Shown: piece after piece, positions 1-8,694 of the stretch | Layout: the number at the start of each line of letters is the position of its first letter | How positions within the stretch are numbered: position 1 is the first letter of the stretch | Source: Bifidobacterium stellenboschense | Lineage (GTDB): Bacteria; Actinomycetota; Actinomycetes; Actinomycetales; Bifidobacteriaceae | Length of the DNA: 64,000 nt | Assembly: GCF_000741785.1 (NCBI RefSeq) | Contig: NZ_JGZP01000014.1 | Span: 248,001-312,000 of the forward strand | Direction: 5' to 3' | Notes under the pieces: generated by a model | The model's database searches: none | What the model saw: the letters and a program-made list of their open reading frames with translations, nothing else | Told to the model about the DNA's origin: nothing | Program-made: the position numbers and the translations under genes

Positions 1-2101
1 AGTTCGGGCTGAACTCGTCGGCGTACAAGTCGACGCCGCCGAGCGGGCGGATCCGGTAGCGGGCGGCCGGGTCGAGTCCGGGAAGACGGATCAGGCCGTA
101 CGGATACTCCTCGGAGGAGGCGACCGCCGCGAACCGGAACACCGCGCGCGAACGGTCCGGCGCGACCAGGCCGTCGACGCGCACCGCCGGATCCGGCGTG
201 TCCGCGTGGACGAGCGTCGCCTGCGGCAGGGCCTCGCGACGCTCCTTGTACAGTTCCACCCAACGCTTGAGCCGCGCGAGACCCGAGTCGTCCAGCTTCA
301 TGATGTTCCATTCGATGCCGAGATGGCCGAAGAACGCCATCGCCGCACGCGTGGTCAGCGACGTGGCGCGACGGGTCGCATGGTTCGGGGATTCCGAGAT
401 GTGTTCGCCGATCATCTCCGGCGGTACGATGAGCGACGTGCCGCGCTGGATGTCCGCGCGCTCCACCGGATCCGTGCAGTCCGACGCCCACACGCGCGAG
501 CAGCGTTCCAGCACGCCCGCGTCGATGCGGCCGCCGCCCGACGAGCAGGATTCGATCTCCAATCCCGGATGGCGGGCGCGCAGCCGGTCCACGATGCCGT
601 AGAACGCCTCCGTCTGCGCGTGCACGGCCGGACGGCCCGACGCGGGGGAGATCGGCTCGGTGAGGAACCGGTTGTGATCCCACTTGATGTAGTCGATGTG
701 GTATTCGGAGACGAGCGTGTCGATCGCCGCCTCCACGTACCGTGCGGCCGCCGGATTCGTCAGATCGATGACCTGCTGTGCGCGTGACGCCATCGGCAGA
801 CGCGTCGCCGTGGGCTTGAGCATCCAATCCGGGTGGGCGCGCGCCACATCCGAATCCGGGCTGACCATCTCCGGCTCGAACCACAGGCCGAACTCCATGC
901 CCAGATCATGCACGTGGTGCGCCACCGTGCCCAGACCCTCCGGCCACAGCGTCTCATCCACCTGCCAGTCGCCGAGCGCCTTCGTGTCGTCGCGACGGCC
1001 CTTGAACCAGCCGTCGTCGATCACGAAGCGCTCCACGCCCACTTCGGCAGCATGATCGGCCAACGCGATCACCTTGCCCTCGCTCTGCGCGAAGTACATC
1101 GCCTCCCACGTGTTGAGCATCACCGGACGCGGCTTCGCGAGCTCCGGATGCCGCGCGCGCAGGTACGCGTGGAAGCGCGAGGCGACGTCGTTGAGACCGT
1201 CGCCAAGCGCGACCAGCAGGCACGGCGCGTGATACGTCTCGCCCGGCTTGAGCGTGATCTCGCCCGCGTAGACGAGCTCGCCGCCGCCGATCACGCCATG
1301 CGTGTACGGCGTGCGCTCCACGAACGTCACGCTGTTGCCGCTGAACGCGACATGCGCCGAGACGACCAGACCGTGCTCGAACCCGAAGCCGCGCTCGCCG
1401 GCGGTGAGCAGCGTCGTCGCGTTGAAGTTCGGGCGGCCCATGCGCGATTCCTTGGCGAACACGCCTTCGGTGAGCTTCTGGCGTTGCAGCGCGCGTTCGC
1501 GCAGATGATGCCCGGTGCAGGATTCGACCTCGCTCACCTGCGGAGGCAGCGGGACGACCGGGGCGAGACGGTTGACGACAAGCGTCGCTTCGGCGCGGCC
1601 GTCGGTTGCGCCGACGGCGTCGTTGTCGGCCGTGGCGTCGTTGGTGATCGCGGTGTCGACGTGGACGAGGCCTTCCGGGCCGATCGCGAGCGTGCCCGTC
1701 AACGTGAGCCGCGCCTCGGCGTCCTCCGCGGTGAACGTGAACGAATCCGCCGTATGCGCGGTGTGCGTGACGGCGAATGCGGGGAACAGCTCCACGCCGC
1801 CGCGCGACAGCTGGATGGCGGGCGTGCCGGTCCAGCCCTCCGACTGCGTGGGCAGGATGGTCGGCGCCTCGCCGGTCGCGAGTCCCGCGTCGAGCGTCTG
1901 CGGGAACTGCGGGTCGGCGGCGAGCGGCGTCTCGGCCGCGGCGGAGACCGGCGACGTGGCGCGCGTGATTGCGACGATGTGGGGGAGTCGGCGCTCCTCC
2001 AATCCGATCGTCATGCGCACCGGCGTCGCGGCCGCATGTGCTCCCGTGTGGTCGTCGCCGGCCGACGACGGCTGGCTGATGGTGATGGTGGTCATCTGCA
2101 T
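1..2101 (-). CDS. alpha-galactosidase, GH36 family (3' end beyond window)
   Basis: Hydrolyses terminal alpha-1,6-linked galactose of raffinose-type sugars, most likely in the cytoplasm because no signal peptide is visible. About 700 codons are present; the C terminus lies beyond base 1. Family motifs are clear: KWDHNR with the expected nucleophile Asp at about residue 475, and SDCTDP with the expected acid/base Asp at about residue 541. The ATG at 2101 was chosen because GAGG sits 7 nt before it; a second ATG six bases inside has worse spacing. The gene is divergent from a LacI regulator, and one of two matching operators lies inside its promoter, so sugar-dependent repression is likely. The exact substrate is inference. 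Confidence 0.92.
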   Translation of the reverse strand, partial: MQMTTITISQPSSAGDDHTGAHAAATPVRMTIGLEERRLPHIVAITRATSPVSAAAETPLAADPQFPQTLDAGLATGEAPTILPTQSEGWTGTPAIQLSRGGVELFPAFAVTHTAHTADSFTFTAEDAEARLTLTGTLAIGPEGLVHVDTAITNDATADNDAVGATDGRAEATLVVNRLAPVVPLPPQVSEVESCTGHHLRERALQRQKLTEGVFAKESRMGRPNFNATTLLTAGERGFGFEHGLVVSAHVAFSGNSVTFVERTPYTHGVIGGGELVYAGEITLKPGETYHAPCLLVALGDGLNDVASRFHAYLRARHPELAKPRPVMLNTWEAMYFAQSEGKVIALADHAAEVGVERFVIDDGWFKGRRDDTKALGDWQVDETLWPEGLGTVAHHVHDLGMEFGLWFEPEMVSPDSDVARAHPDWMLKPTATRLPMASRAQQVIDLTNPAAARYVEAAIDTLVSEYHIDYIKWDHNRFLTEPISPASGRPAVHAQTEAFYGIVDRLRARHPGLEIESCSSGGGRIDAGVLERCSRVWASDCTDPVERADIQRGTSLIVPPEMIGEHISESPNHATRRATSLTTRAAMAFFGHLGIEWNIMKLDDSGLARLKRWVELYKERREALPQATLVHADTPDPAVRVDGLVAPDRSRAVFRFAAVASSEEYPYGLIRLPGLDPAARYRIRPLGGVDLYADEFSPN

Positions 2102-2165
2102 GGTGGTACCTCGTTGTCGTGGAGTGTTGTCAGGGATGAATCGTCGATGACGTGTGACGGCACTC

Positions 2166-2193
2166 ATCATAGCGCGTGGAATCGATACCACAA
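2166..2193 (-). promoter_or_regulatory. predicted promoter of the alpha-galactosidase gene
   Basis: On the minus strand a -10 like TATGAT (2166-2171) is preceded by TTGTGG (2188-2193) at 16 bp. The -35/-10 interval is covered by the operator at 2177-2190, so repressor binding would block RNA polymerase. The hexamers were read by eye. Confidence 0.55.
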
Positions 2194-2246
2194 AATCGTA
2201 ACAGGTGTTTTCGTATGGTGATTTTGTGGGGATGGTATCGGTACCA
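2177..2246. promoter_or_regulatory. pair of LacI-type operators between alpha-galactosidase and lacI genes
   Basis: Two near-identical 14-bp palindromes, TGGAATCGATACCA (2177-2190) and TGGTATCGGTACCA (2233-2246), lie 56 bp apart centre to centre in the divergent intergenic region. The common core TGGTATCGATACCA has the size and CG centre usual for LacI-family operators. The adjacent LacI protein (2359-3486) is the obvious candidate ligand. A further inverted repeat, CCACAC with GTGTGG, spans 2244-2261. Confidence 0.7.
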
Positions 2247-2358
2247 CACAATAGCGTGTGGAACTCCGTCGGATGGTTGAGTCGGCGGCTTCCTCCCGGC
2301 GGGCGGCATGGGGGAGACGGAGGCGGGGGAGGTGTGGAGGCCGGTCGTATACTGGCGG

Positions 2359-3486
2359 ATGATGGAACGCAAACAGCAGGGAAAACGCGCGCCCGTCATC
2401 AAGGACGTCGCCGCGCTCGCCGAAGTGTCGGTGTCGACCGTGTCGCGCTATCTCAACGATTCGCCGAAGCTCAGCGACGACGCCCGCGCGCGCATCGCCC
2501 ACGCCATCGCCCTGCTCGGCTACCGTCCCAGCCGCGTCGCGCGCGGACTCGTCACCTCGGCGATGAAATCGATCGCCGTGCTGTCGAGCAACACCACGCT
2601 GTACGGTTCCGCGATGACGATCCAGGGCGTCGAGGACGAGGCCCGCGCCCACGGCTATCCGGTCACCATCGCCAAACTGGACGGCGGTTCGACGGAGGCG
2701 CTGCGCGCGTCGGTCGACATGGTCATGGACTTCAATCCCAGCGGCGTAGTCGTGCTCAACTACGACGCCGCCGCGCACGAGGCGCTCGGCATGCTGCCGG
2801 ACGTGGTCGCGAAAATCGCGATCGCCGGCGACCGCGTGGAGGGCGTGGCGCGGCTCGACCAGATCGACCTGTGCGAGAACCGCGCCGGCCGCGAGCTCAC
2901 CGAATACCTGCTGGGACTCGGGCATGCGACCGTCACGCACGTGACGATCCCCGGCGGCGGAGGCGGCTACAGCCGCACCGCCGGCTGGGAGGAGGCGCTG
3001 CGTGCCGCCGGGCGTCCGATTCCCGACGTGCTGCACTGCACGTGGGATCCGAAGGACGCCCGCGCCATCGGGCGCAGACTTGCGCACGGCGACGCCGCCG
3101 CGCGTGGCGACGCCGGTGCCGCGCGCCGTGCGACCGCCGTGTTCGCCGGCAACGACGAGATCGCGATGGGCATCATCCGCGGTCTCGCGGACGAAGGCGT
3201 GCGCGTTCCGGAGGACGTGAGCGTCGTCGGCTTCGACGATCATCCGCTCGCCGACGTATGGTCGCCGGCGATCACCACCTGCCGTCAGGACTTCGCCGCC
3301 GCGGGCCGCCGCGCCGCCGCATTGCTCATCGAGCGCATCGAAACGGCCGTTCCGGGTCAGGGCGCGCCGGACGACCCCGGTGTTTCGGATCTTTCCGGCG
3401 TCTCCGGCGCCGACATGCCGCCCAGATTCGTTGAACTGCCCGGCGAGCTCGTCATCCGCGCCTCGGCCGCCGCGCCGCGCGTCTGA
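2359..3486 (+). CDS. LacI-family transcriptional regulator
   Basis: Predicted repressor of the divergent alpha-galactosidase gene. The N terminus has the LacI helix-turn-helix (VIKDVAALAEVSVSTVSRYL, about residues 13-32), followed by a periplasmic-binding-protein-like sugar domain ending in FDDHPLADVWSPAIT. Length (375 aa) is slightly over the family norm because of an Ala/Gly/Pro-rich insert near the C terminus (about residues 333-355). An upstream in-frame ATG at 2308 has no ribosome binding site. The ATG pair at 2359/2362 lies just after TATACT (2348-2353), which could be a -10 giving a leaderless or nearly leaderless transcript. Sugar ligand unknown; alpha-galactosides are likely from context. 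Confidence 0.88.
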   Translation: MMERKQQGKRAPVIKDVAALAEVSVSTVSRYLNDSPKLSDDARARIAHAIALLGYRPSRVARGLVTSAMKSIAVLSSNTTLYGSAMTIQGVEDEARAHGYPVTIAKLDGGSTEALRASVDMVMDFNPSGVVVLNYDAAAHEALGMLPDVVAKIAIAGDRVEGVARLDQIDLCENRAGRELTEYLLGLGHATVTHVTIPGGGGGYSRTAGWEEALRAAGRPIPDVLHCTWDPKDARAIGRRLAHGDAAARGDAGAARRATAVFAGNDEIAMGIIRGLADEGVRVPEDVSVVGFDDHPLADVWSPAITTCRQDFAAAGRRAAALLIERIETAVPGQGAPDDPGVSDLSGVSGADMPPRFVELPGELVIRASAAAPRV

Positions 3487-3505
3487 CGGTCGGGCCGCGC
3501 GTTGC

Positions 3506-4522
3506 TCAGTCGAGCGGAAGCGTCGACTCGCGCTGGACGAGACGGCAGTGGACGTACGTCGTGCCGTGATGCGGCCGGCCGCCGATCGCATCCATCAGGC
3601 AGCGCGCCGCGACCTGGCCAATCGCCTGCGTCTCGTTGTCGACGCTGGTGAGTGAGGGGCGCGAGTTCGAGGCGAGGACATCCCAATTGTCGTGGCCGAT
3701 CACCGCGACGTCGTCGGGGATGGAGACGCCCTCCTGCTTGAGCGCGTCGATGCAGCCGCGGGCGATCTGATCGCTCTGGCACACCACCGCGTCGAAGTCG
3801 ACATGCTGGTCGAGCAGTAGTCGGGTGGCGGCGCGGCCCCACCCCTCGTTCCATGGGCCGAATCGCACCGGACCGGCGGGCTCCATGCCGAATTCGGACA
3901 GCGCCTCGATCGCTCCCCTGTAACGGTCCGTGGCGGCCGTGTAGCTTTCATCGCCGGCGATGATCGCGATGCGCCGCCTGCCGCAGGAGATGAGATGATT
4001 GACCGCGATGCGGCCGGCCTCCACGTTGTCGCAGGTCACCGAGCAATCGTTCTGATCCATGGAAGGGCCGTAGACGTAGACGAGCGGCACGCCCCAATCC
4101 TGTCCGAGCGATGGGCGGGGATTGGTGCCGCGTTGCACGATGAGCAATCCGTCGACCTTGAGCGACAGCAGCTTCTCCACGTGCGCGCGTTCCAGCTGCG
4201 CGTCGCCGCGCGCATTGGCGAGGAGGACCGAGGTCGATCGTGTACGCAGCTCGTTCTCCGCGCCGATGAGGATGGGGGTGGAGAATCGTCCCTGCAGGTC
4301 GGAGGTGACCAGTCCGATGAGTCCGGATGTGCCACGCGCCAGCGACTGCGCGAGCTTGTTGGGGGAGTAGTTGAGGCGACGGGCCGCGTCGAGTACGCGT
4401 CGGCGCGTCTCGTCGCTGATGCGGGGTTTGTTGTGCAGGGCCTTCGACGCGGTGGCCAACGAGACGCCCGCCATGGCCGCCACATCCTCGAGGCGAACGA
4501 TCTGCCGTCTGTCCTCGGTCAT
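3506..4522 (-). CDS. LacI-family repressor of the arabino-oligosaccharide operon (first of two paralogues)
   Basis: 338-aa repressor with HTH (DVAAMAGVSLATASKAL), hinge (YSPNKLAQSLARG) and sugar-binding domain. The ATG at 4522 has an excellent AAAGGAGG seven bases upstream, which overrules a longer frame. It is a close paralogue of the regulator at 10836-11894; both share SLATASKAL, CSVTCDNV, RAATRLL and the C-terminal QRESTLPL. It is divergent from the binding-protein gene at 5057. Its own predicted promoter and that of the divergent operon carry TGCGAAA/TTTCGCA palindromes, so it probably represses both itself and the operon until an arabino-oligosaccharide binds. The inducer is inference. 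Confidence 0.9.
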   Translation of the reverse strand: MTEDRRQIVRLEDVAAMAGVSLATASKALHNKPRISDETRRRVLDAARRLNYSPNKLAQSLARGTSGLIGLVTSDLQGRFSTPILIGAENELRTRSTSVLLANARGDAQLERAHVEKLLSLKVDGLLIVQRGTNPRPSLGQDWGVPLVYVYGPSMDQNDCSVTCDNVEAGRIAVNHLISCGRRRIAIIAGDESYTAATDRYRGAIEALSEFGMEPAGPVRFGPWNEGWGRAATRLLLDQHVDFDAVVCQSDQIARGCIDALKQEGVSIPDDVAVIGHDNWDVLASNSRPSLTSVDNETQAIGQVAARCLMDAIGGRPHHGTTYVHCRLVQRESTLPLD

Positions 4523-4610
4523 CTCGTTCCTCCTTTTGCCGTCCGGCCGCCGTGGCCGTTCCGTGTATCCGTTCCGCGCGCCCGTTCCGTGTATCTCCAT
4601 ATGACCGTTC

Positions 4611-4641
4611 CAGTATAGGCCATACTGCGAAATTTTCGCAA
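4611..4641 (-). promoter_or_regulatory. promoter and operator of lacI at 3506-4522
   Basis: On the minus strand TTGCGA (4636-4641) and TATACT (4611-4616) are 19 bp apart. The perfect palindrome TGCGAAATTTTCGCA (4626-4640) overlaps the -35. Its half-sites match those upstream of the binding-protein gene and of the second LacI paralogue, suggesting autorepression. Confidence 0.6.
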
Positions 4642-4889
4642 GGGGTGTTGGTCGTGGTGACGTGATTGATGGTGTGCGTTTCTCTGGATAAATGTGCGGG
4701 AATGTCCGGTTTTCTCAATTGGAATGCGCGGGGCTGTGGATCGATGCGCGACACGCCTCATTTTTCGCGGATGTGAGGCGATTGTGATGCGGATGTCACG
4801 TGATTATGGCGTAGTCGAACCGGTTTACTGCCGCGATTTTTGCCGTTGTGGCGGTGTTCGCGGGCGTGTGTGGGGATGCGTGGCGAATG

Positions 4890-4948
4890 TGCGAAAGCGT
4901 TTTTGCGTTTTTGCGAAAAGTGCGCTATATTGTGAAAAGGCTTTCGCA
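4890..4948 (+). promoter_or_regulatory. promoter with two operators for the arabino-oligosaccharide operon
   Basis: TTGCGT (4903-4908) and TATATT (4926-4931) are 17 bp apart. Two 18-bp imperfect palindromes of consensus TGCGAAAGC/GCTTTCGCA overlap them: one over the -35 (4890-4907), the other starting at the end of the -10 (4931-4948). Their centres are 41 bp apart, close to four helical turns, so two repressor dimers could sit on the same DNA face. The rest of the 534-bp intergenic region (4523-5056) shows only the mRNA leader, with a GGCGG/CCGCC hairpin near 4996-5020. Confidence 0.65.
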
Positions 4949-5056
4949 GAGTTTCGTCAAGTCGAAGAAGGACCGGACGGGACGGCGAAAGACAGGAGGC
5001 GGAAGGTCCGCCACCGCCTCTCACAGATGAGCGGAACCATAGAGAAAGAAGCGATC

Positions 5057-6379
5057 ATGTCTTTCAATAAGAAGATCACGCGCACGCTGGCCGGCATCGC
5101 CGCCGCCGCTATGCTGATCCCGCTGGCCGCATGCGGCGGCGGCAGCTCGAACGCCGCCGACACCTCCGACATCCCGGCCAAGGGCACCGACGACGGCACC
5201 ACGATCACCATGTGGACCCGTTCCCCGCTGGAACGTCAAGCCAAGGGCGTCGTCGAAGCCTACAACAAGAGCCACAAGAACCAGGTCAAGCTTGAGATCA
5301 TCCCGAACGACGACATGGAAGGCAAGGTCGGCGGCGCCACGCAGACCGACTCCCTGCCGGACATCCTCGCCGGCGATGTCGTGCGCATCCCGTACTGGGC
5401 CTCCGAAGGCATCTTCGCCGACATCACCAAGCAGATCGACGGTCTCGACAACCTCAAGGACCTGCAGCAGGGCCATATCGAGGCGGGCACCGTGGACGGA
5501 GCCAAGCACACGTTGCCGTTCATCACCGACGTCTCCGTGATGGTGTGGAACAAGAACCTCTACAAGGAGGCCGGACTCGACCCGGAGCAGGGCCCGAAGT
5601 CCATCGAACAGTTCACCGAGCAGGCCAAGAAGGTCGCCGCCCTCGATAAGGATGGCGTCGCGGGCTCCTACCTCGCCGGCCAATCCGGCGGCGCCCTCGT
5701 GTTCGACCTCTTCCCGTCCGTGTGGGCCGACGGCGAATCCGTCATGAACGCCGACGGTACCGCCGCCACGCTGAACAACGACTCCATGAAGGCCGTCCTC
5801 GAATCCTACAAGGAGCTGGCCAACACCAAGAACGGTCTCGGCGCGGGCTCCAAGGAAGAGACCGGCGCGACCTGGACCGCTCCGTTCGCGAACGGCAAGA
5901 TCGGTGTCATGCCCTACCCGAACACCTCCCTCAACGACATCTTCGACGCTGAGAAGTCCGGCGGCTTCGAGGTCGGCGTGACCCCGATCCCGGGCACCAA
6001 GGAAGGCAAGACCTCGACGTTCCTCGGTGGCGACGCCATGGGCATCTCCAAGGACTCCAAGCACGTCGCGCAGGCGTGGAACTTCCTCTACTGGCTCATG
6101 CAGTCCGACACCCAGAAGGAAGTCTTCGCCGACAACGGCTACACCGCCTCCAACATCGAGACCCTGAAGACCGCCTACAAGGACGCCGATCCGCGCATCC
6201 AGACCATCAACTCCACGATCATCGACGGCAACGGCCAGACCCCGAAGTCCGCGGCCTTCAACGAAGGCTTCAACGCGGCCGGCTCCCCGTGGCAGCTGCT
6301 CGTGCAGAACGCCGTCTGGGGCAAGTCGAACCTCAAGGCCGACAACCAGGCCGTCACCGACGTCCTCGCCGGCAACTGA
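5057..6379 (+). CDS. ABC transporter sugar-binding lipoprotein
   Basis: Extracellular solute-binding protein (440 aa, family 1 type) of a CUT1 sugar importer. It has a lipoprotein signal peptide with lipobox LAAC, Cys26 being the predicted lipidation site, followed by a short Gly/Ser linker and motifs of the family such as TITMWTRSP. ATG 5057 puts the signal peptide at the normal length; an in-frame ATG at 5027 would add ten polar residues. It is the first gene of an operon with two permeases and a GH127 beta-L-arabinofuranosidase, so beta-arabino-oligosaccharides are the likely ligand. No ATPase gene is present; bifidobacterial CUT1 importers normally share a common ATPase. Confidence 0.9.
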   Translation: MSFNKKITRTLAGIAAAAMLIPLAACGGGSSNAADTSDIPAKGTDDGTTITMWTRSPLERQAKGVVEAYNKSHKNQVKLEIIPNDDMEGKVGGATQTDSLPDILAGDVVRIPYWASEGIFADITKQIDGLDNLKDLQQGHIEAGTVDGAKHTLPFITDVSVMVWNKNLYKEAGLDPEQGPKSIEQFTEQAKKVAALDKDGVAGSYLAGQSGGALVFDLFPSVWADGESVMNADGTAATLNNDSMKAVLESYKELANTKNGLGAGSKEETGATWTAPFANGKIGVMPYPNTSLNDIFDAEKSGGFEVGVTPIPGTKEGKTSTFLGGDAMGISKDSKHVAQAWNFLYWLMQSDTQKEVFADNGYTASNIETLKTAYKDADPRIQTINSTIIDGNGQTPKSAAFNEGFNAAGSPWQLLVQNAVWGKSNLKADNQAVTDVLAGN

Positions 6380-6427
6380 TCCGATAGCTCCGATGATTCG
6401 ATAATCCGATAATCCGGTAACGACCGC

Positions 6428-6452
6428 AGCTCCCCGCCCGCCGGCGGGGGCT
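6428..6452 (+). other. GC-rich stem-loop after the binding-protein gene
   Basis: AGCTCCCCGCC pairs with GGCGGGGGCT around a four-base loop, with one bulge and no T run. It lies in the 272-bp gap before the permease gene. Such a hairpin often protects the upstream mRNA and raises binding-protein levels over permease; that role is inference. Confidence 0.5.
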
Positions 6453-6651
6453 GCCGGTCCCCTCCGTTCCCGCGTATGTGTTCCGCTGCCGGGGCTGATT
6501 CCACAACTTCCTGTTGTGCACTCTCCTTCATTCTCCTCCGGGAATCAGCCCTGATAACGGATTGCATCCGATTCGTCATCCGCCGAACCGCGTCGATCCG
6601 GCCATCCGATCCCTTCCGATCACCACTTCCATATCCATAAAGGAGCGAAGC

Positions 6652-7572
6652 ATGTCAAGTGTTTCCAAATCCGCCGTGCCCGAGCACAAGTCCACGGCCA
6701 AGGCGCAGGCGTTCAAACGCGGCATCCTGTACGCGCTGCCCGACTGGGTCATGATCGTCGTCCTGTTCTTCGTGCCGATCGTGCTGCTGGTCATCATGGC
6801 CTGCTCGCGCTGGAGCCTGCTGGGCGGCAACCGCGGCGTCAACTTCCCGGACAACTTCGTCGAGGTCGTCAACAACAAACTGTTCTGGCCGTCGATCTGG
6901 TTCACCCTCGAATACACGGTGATCGTCACGATCTTCCTGCTCGCGCTCGGCCTCGGCATGGCCCTCATCGTGCAGGAGAGCACCAAGTGGAACAACGTGC
7001 TGAGGACCTGCTTCCTGCTGCCCTCCGCCACCGGTCTCGCCTCCGCGTCGCTGCTGTTCTACGCGCTGTACTCGCCGCAGGTCGGCCCGCTGACCAAGAT
7101 CCTGAGCTCGCTCGGCCTCATCCAGGACGGCGGCTCCGTGCTCGCCACCGGCCAATCCGCGCTGTGGGCCACGATCGTCGTCATCGTCTGGCGCTTCTCC
7201 GGCTACTACATGCTGCTCATGATGATCGGCCTGCAGGCCATCCCCGGCGACCTTTACGAGGCGGCCCGCATGGACGGCGCCGGCACCTGGCGCATCTTCC
7301 GCTCCATCACCCTGCCGCTGATGAAGCCGACCATCGTGATGTGCCTCGTCTACTGCGTCACCGGTTCGATCCTCGCCTTCGACCAGTTCTTCATCCTGAC
7401 CAAGGGCGGCCCGAACAACTCCACGATGACCGTCGTGCAGCTCATCTACAACTTCGCGTTCGACTCCAAGAAGGACCTCGGCATGGCCGCGGCGCTGTCG
7501 CTGATCGTGCTCGTCGCCCTCGTGATCATCAACTCCATCCAGATGCGCGGCATGCGCGACAACACCAAGTGA
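6652..7572 (+). CDS. ABC sugar transporter permease, MalF type
   Basis: Inner membrane permease (306 aa) of the CUT1 importer. About six membrane segments are visible, beginning with the hydrophobic stretch near residues 33-50. The ATPase-coupling EAA loop reads YEAARMDGAGTWRIF. ATG 6652 follows AAAGGAG at 6 nt. The next permease starts 20 bp after its stop, so the two are co-translated. Substrate assignment follows from the GH127 gene downstream. Confidence 0.9.
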   Translation: MSSVSKSAVPEHKSTAKAQAFKRGILYALPDWVMIVVLFFVPIVLLVIMACSRWSLLGGNRGVNFPDNFVEVVNNKLFWPSIWFTLEYTVIVTIFLLALGLGMALIVQESTKWNNVLRTCFLLPSATGLASASLLFYALYSPQVGPLTKILSSLGLIQDGGSVLATGQSALWATIVVIVWRFSGYYMLLMMIGLQAIPGDLYEAARMDGAGTWRIFRSITLPLMKPTIVMCLVYCVTGSILAFDQFFILTKGGPNNSTMTVVQLIYNFAFDSKKDLGMAAALSLIVLVALVIINSIQMRGMRDNTK

Positions 7573-7592
7573 GAAAGGGGAGGTAACACATC

Positions 7593-8411
7593 ATGACTAC
7601 CCCGTTGTGGAAGCGCGTCATCGCCCGCGTCCTCGAAGCCGTTCTGGCCATTATCTTCATCAGCCCGCTGCTCTGGGTCGTCGTCAGCTCGTTCAGCCCG
7701 CAGAAAGGCTCCGCCCAGTCGGAAGGCTGGGGTGTGGCCAACTACCTCACGCTGTTCGGCTATCAGGAGGGACTGCCGAAGTACCTGTTCAACTCGATCG
7801 TCGTCAGCCTCGTCGCCGTGGTCTTCTCCGTGGTCGTCTGCACGCTGGCGGGCTACTCCTTCTCCCGATTCGACTATCCGGGCCGCAACCTCGGCTTCAT
7901 GGTCACGCTGTCCATCCTCATGGTGCCGTACGCCTCGCTGCTGATCCCGTTGATGGTGTGGTTCAAGGACATCGGCCTCAACGACACCCTGCTCGGCGTG
8001 GGCCTCGTCATCACGTTGTTCCAGCTGCCGATGTCGACGTTCATCATGCGCAACGCGTTCGACGCCATCCCGAAGGACATGGAGGAGGCCGCCATGGTCG
8101 ACGGCTGCAATTCCTTCCAGGCGTTGGTCAAGATCCTCGTGCCGGTCGTCAAGCCCTCGATGGTCACCGTCGGACTGCTCGCCTTCCTCGAAGCGTGGAA
8201 CAACTTCATGATCCCGCTGTACCTGAGCTCCTCCGCGAAGAGCACCCTGCCGCTCGCGATGGTGAACATGCGCCAGCAGACGATGGGCGTCATCGACTAC
8301 GGCGCCACCGAAGCCGGCGTCGTCGTCCTCCTCATCCCCTGCGCCATCCTCTTCCTCGCACTCCAGAAGTACTACGTGAAGGGCTTCATGGCCGGTGCCG
8401 TGAAGGGATGA
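7593..8411 (+). CDS. ABC sugar transporter permease, MalG type
   Basis: Second permease (272 aa) with a hydrophobic N terminus and the EAA loop EEAAMVDGCNSFQALVKI. It begins after a good GGGGAGG site. The protein ends KGFMAGAVKG, as is typical of MalG-like proteins. Its stop codon lies inside the left arm of a perfect 13-bp inverted repeat (8404-8433), so termination or processing of the transcript could occur immediately after it. Confidence 0.9.
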   Translation: MTTPLWKRVIARVLEAVLAIIFISPLLWVVVSSFSPQKGSAQSEGWGVANYLTLFGYQEGLPKYLFNSIVVSLVAVVFSVVVCTLAGYSFSRFDYPGRNLGFMVTLSILMVPYASLLIPLMVWFKDIGLNDTLLGVGLVITLFQLPMSTFIMRNAFDAIPKDMEEAAMVDGCNSFQALVKILVPVVKPSMVTVGLLAFLEAWNNFMIPLYLSSSAKSTLPLAMVNMRQQTMGVIDYGATEAGVVVLLIPCAILFLALQKYYVKGFMAGAVKG

Positions 8412-8459
8412 TGACTGACGTCATCATCCCTTCGGGAACAGCCCGGTGGGCTGTTCCCA
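8404..8459 (+). other. two tandem perfect stem-loops between permease and GH127 genes
   Basis: The first has 13-bp perfect arms (8404-8416 with 8421-8433, loop TGAC) and contains the permease stop codon. The second follows at once with 11-bp arms, GGGAACAGCCC (8435-8445) and GGGCTGTTCCC (8449-8459), loop GGT. Neither is followed by a T run. The rest of the 283-bp gap (8412-8694) holds smaller hairpins, such as CTCGCC/GGCGAG near 8503-8517, and no gene. They look like mRNA processing or attenuation structures that separate transporter from enzyme expression. Confidence 0.65.
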
Positions 8460-8694
8460 GGCACCGGGCCGAGGCGCGACAGCGCCGAGGCCAGGTCTGA
8501 GCCTCGCCGAAGGCGAGTCCGTAATCGCAGGGCCGGAGGCGGTGCCGTCAAGGCTGACAAACCAGCCCCTCCGCAGGCCGGTCCGTTCCCCGGTGGACTT
8601 CAGCGGCCATCCACGCATATCCAATCCCTATCTCCACACGGCTGTGGCGTGCGATACGCCGCGTGCCGCCGCCGTCATTCATGAAAGGTCAATC

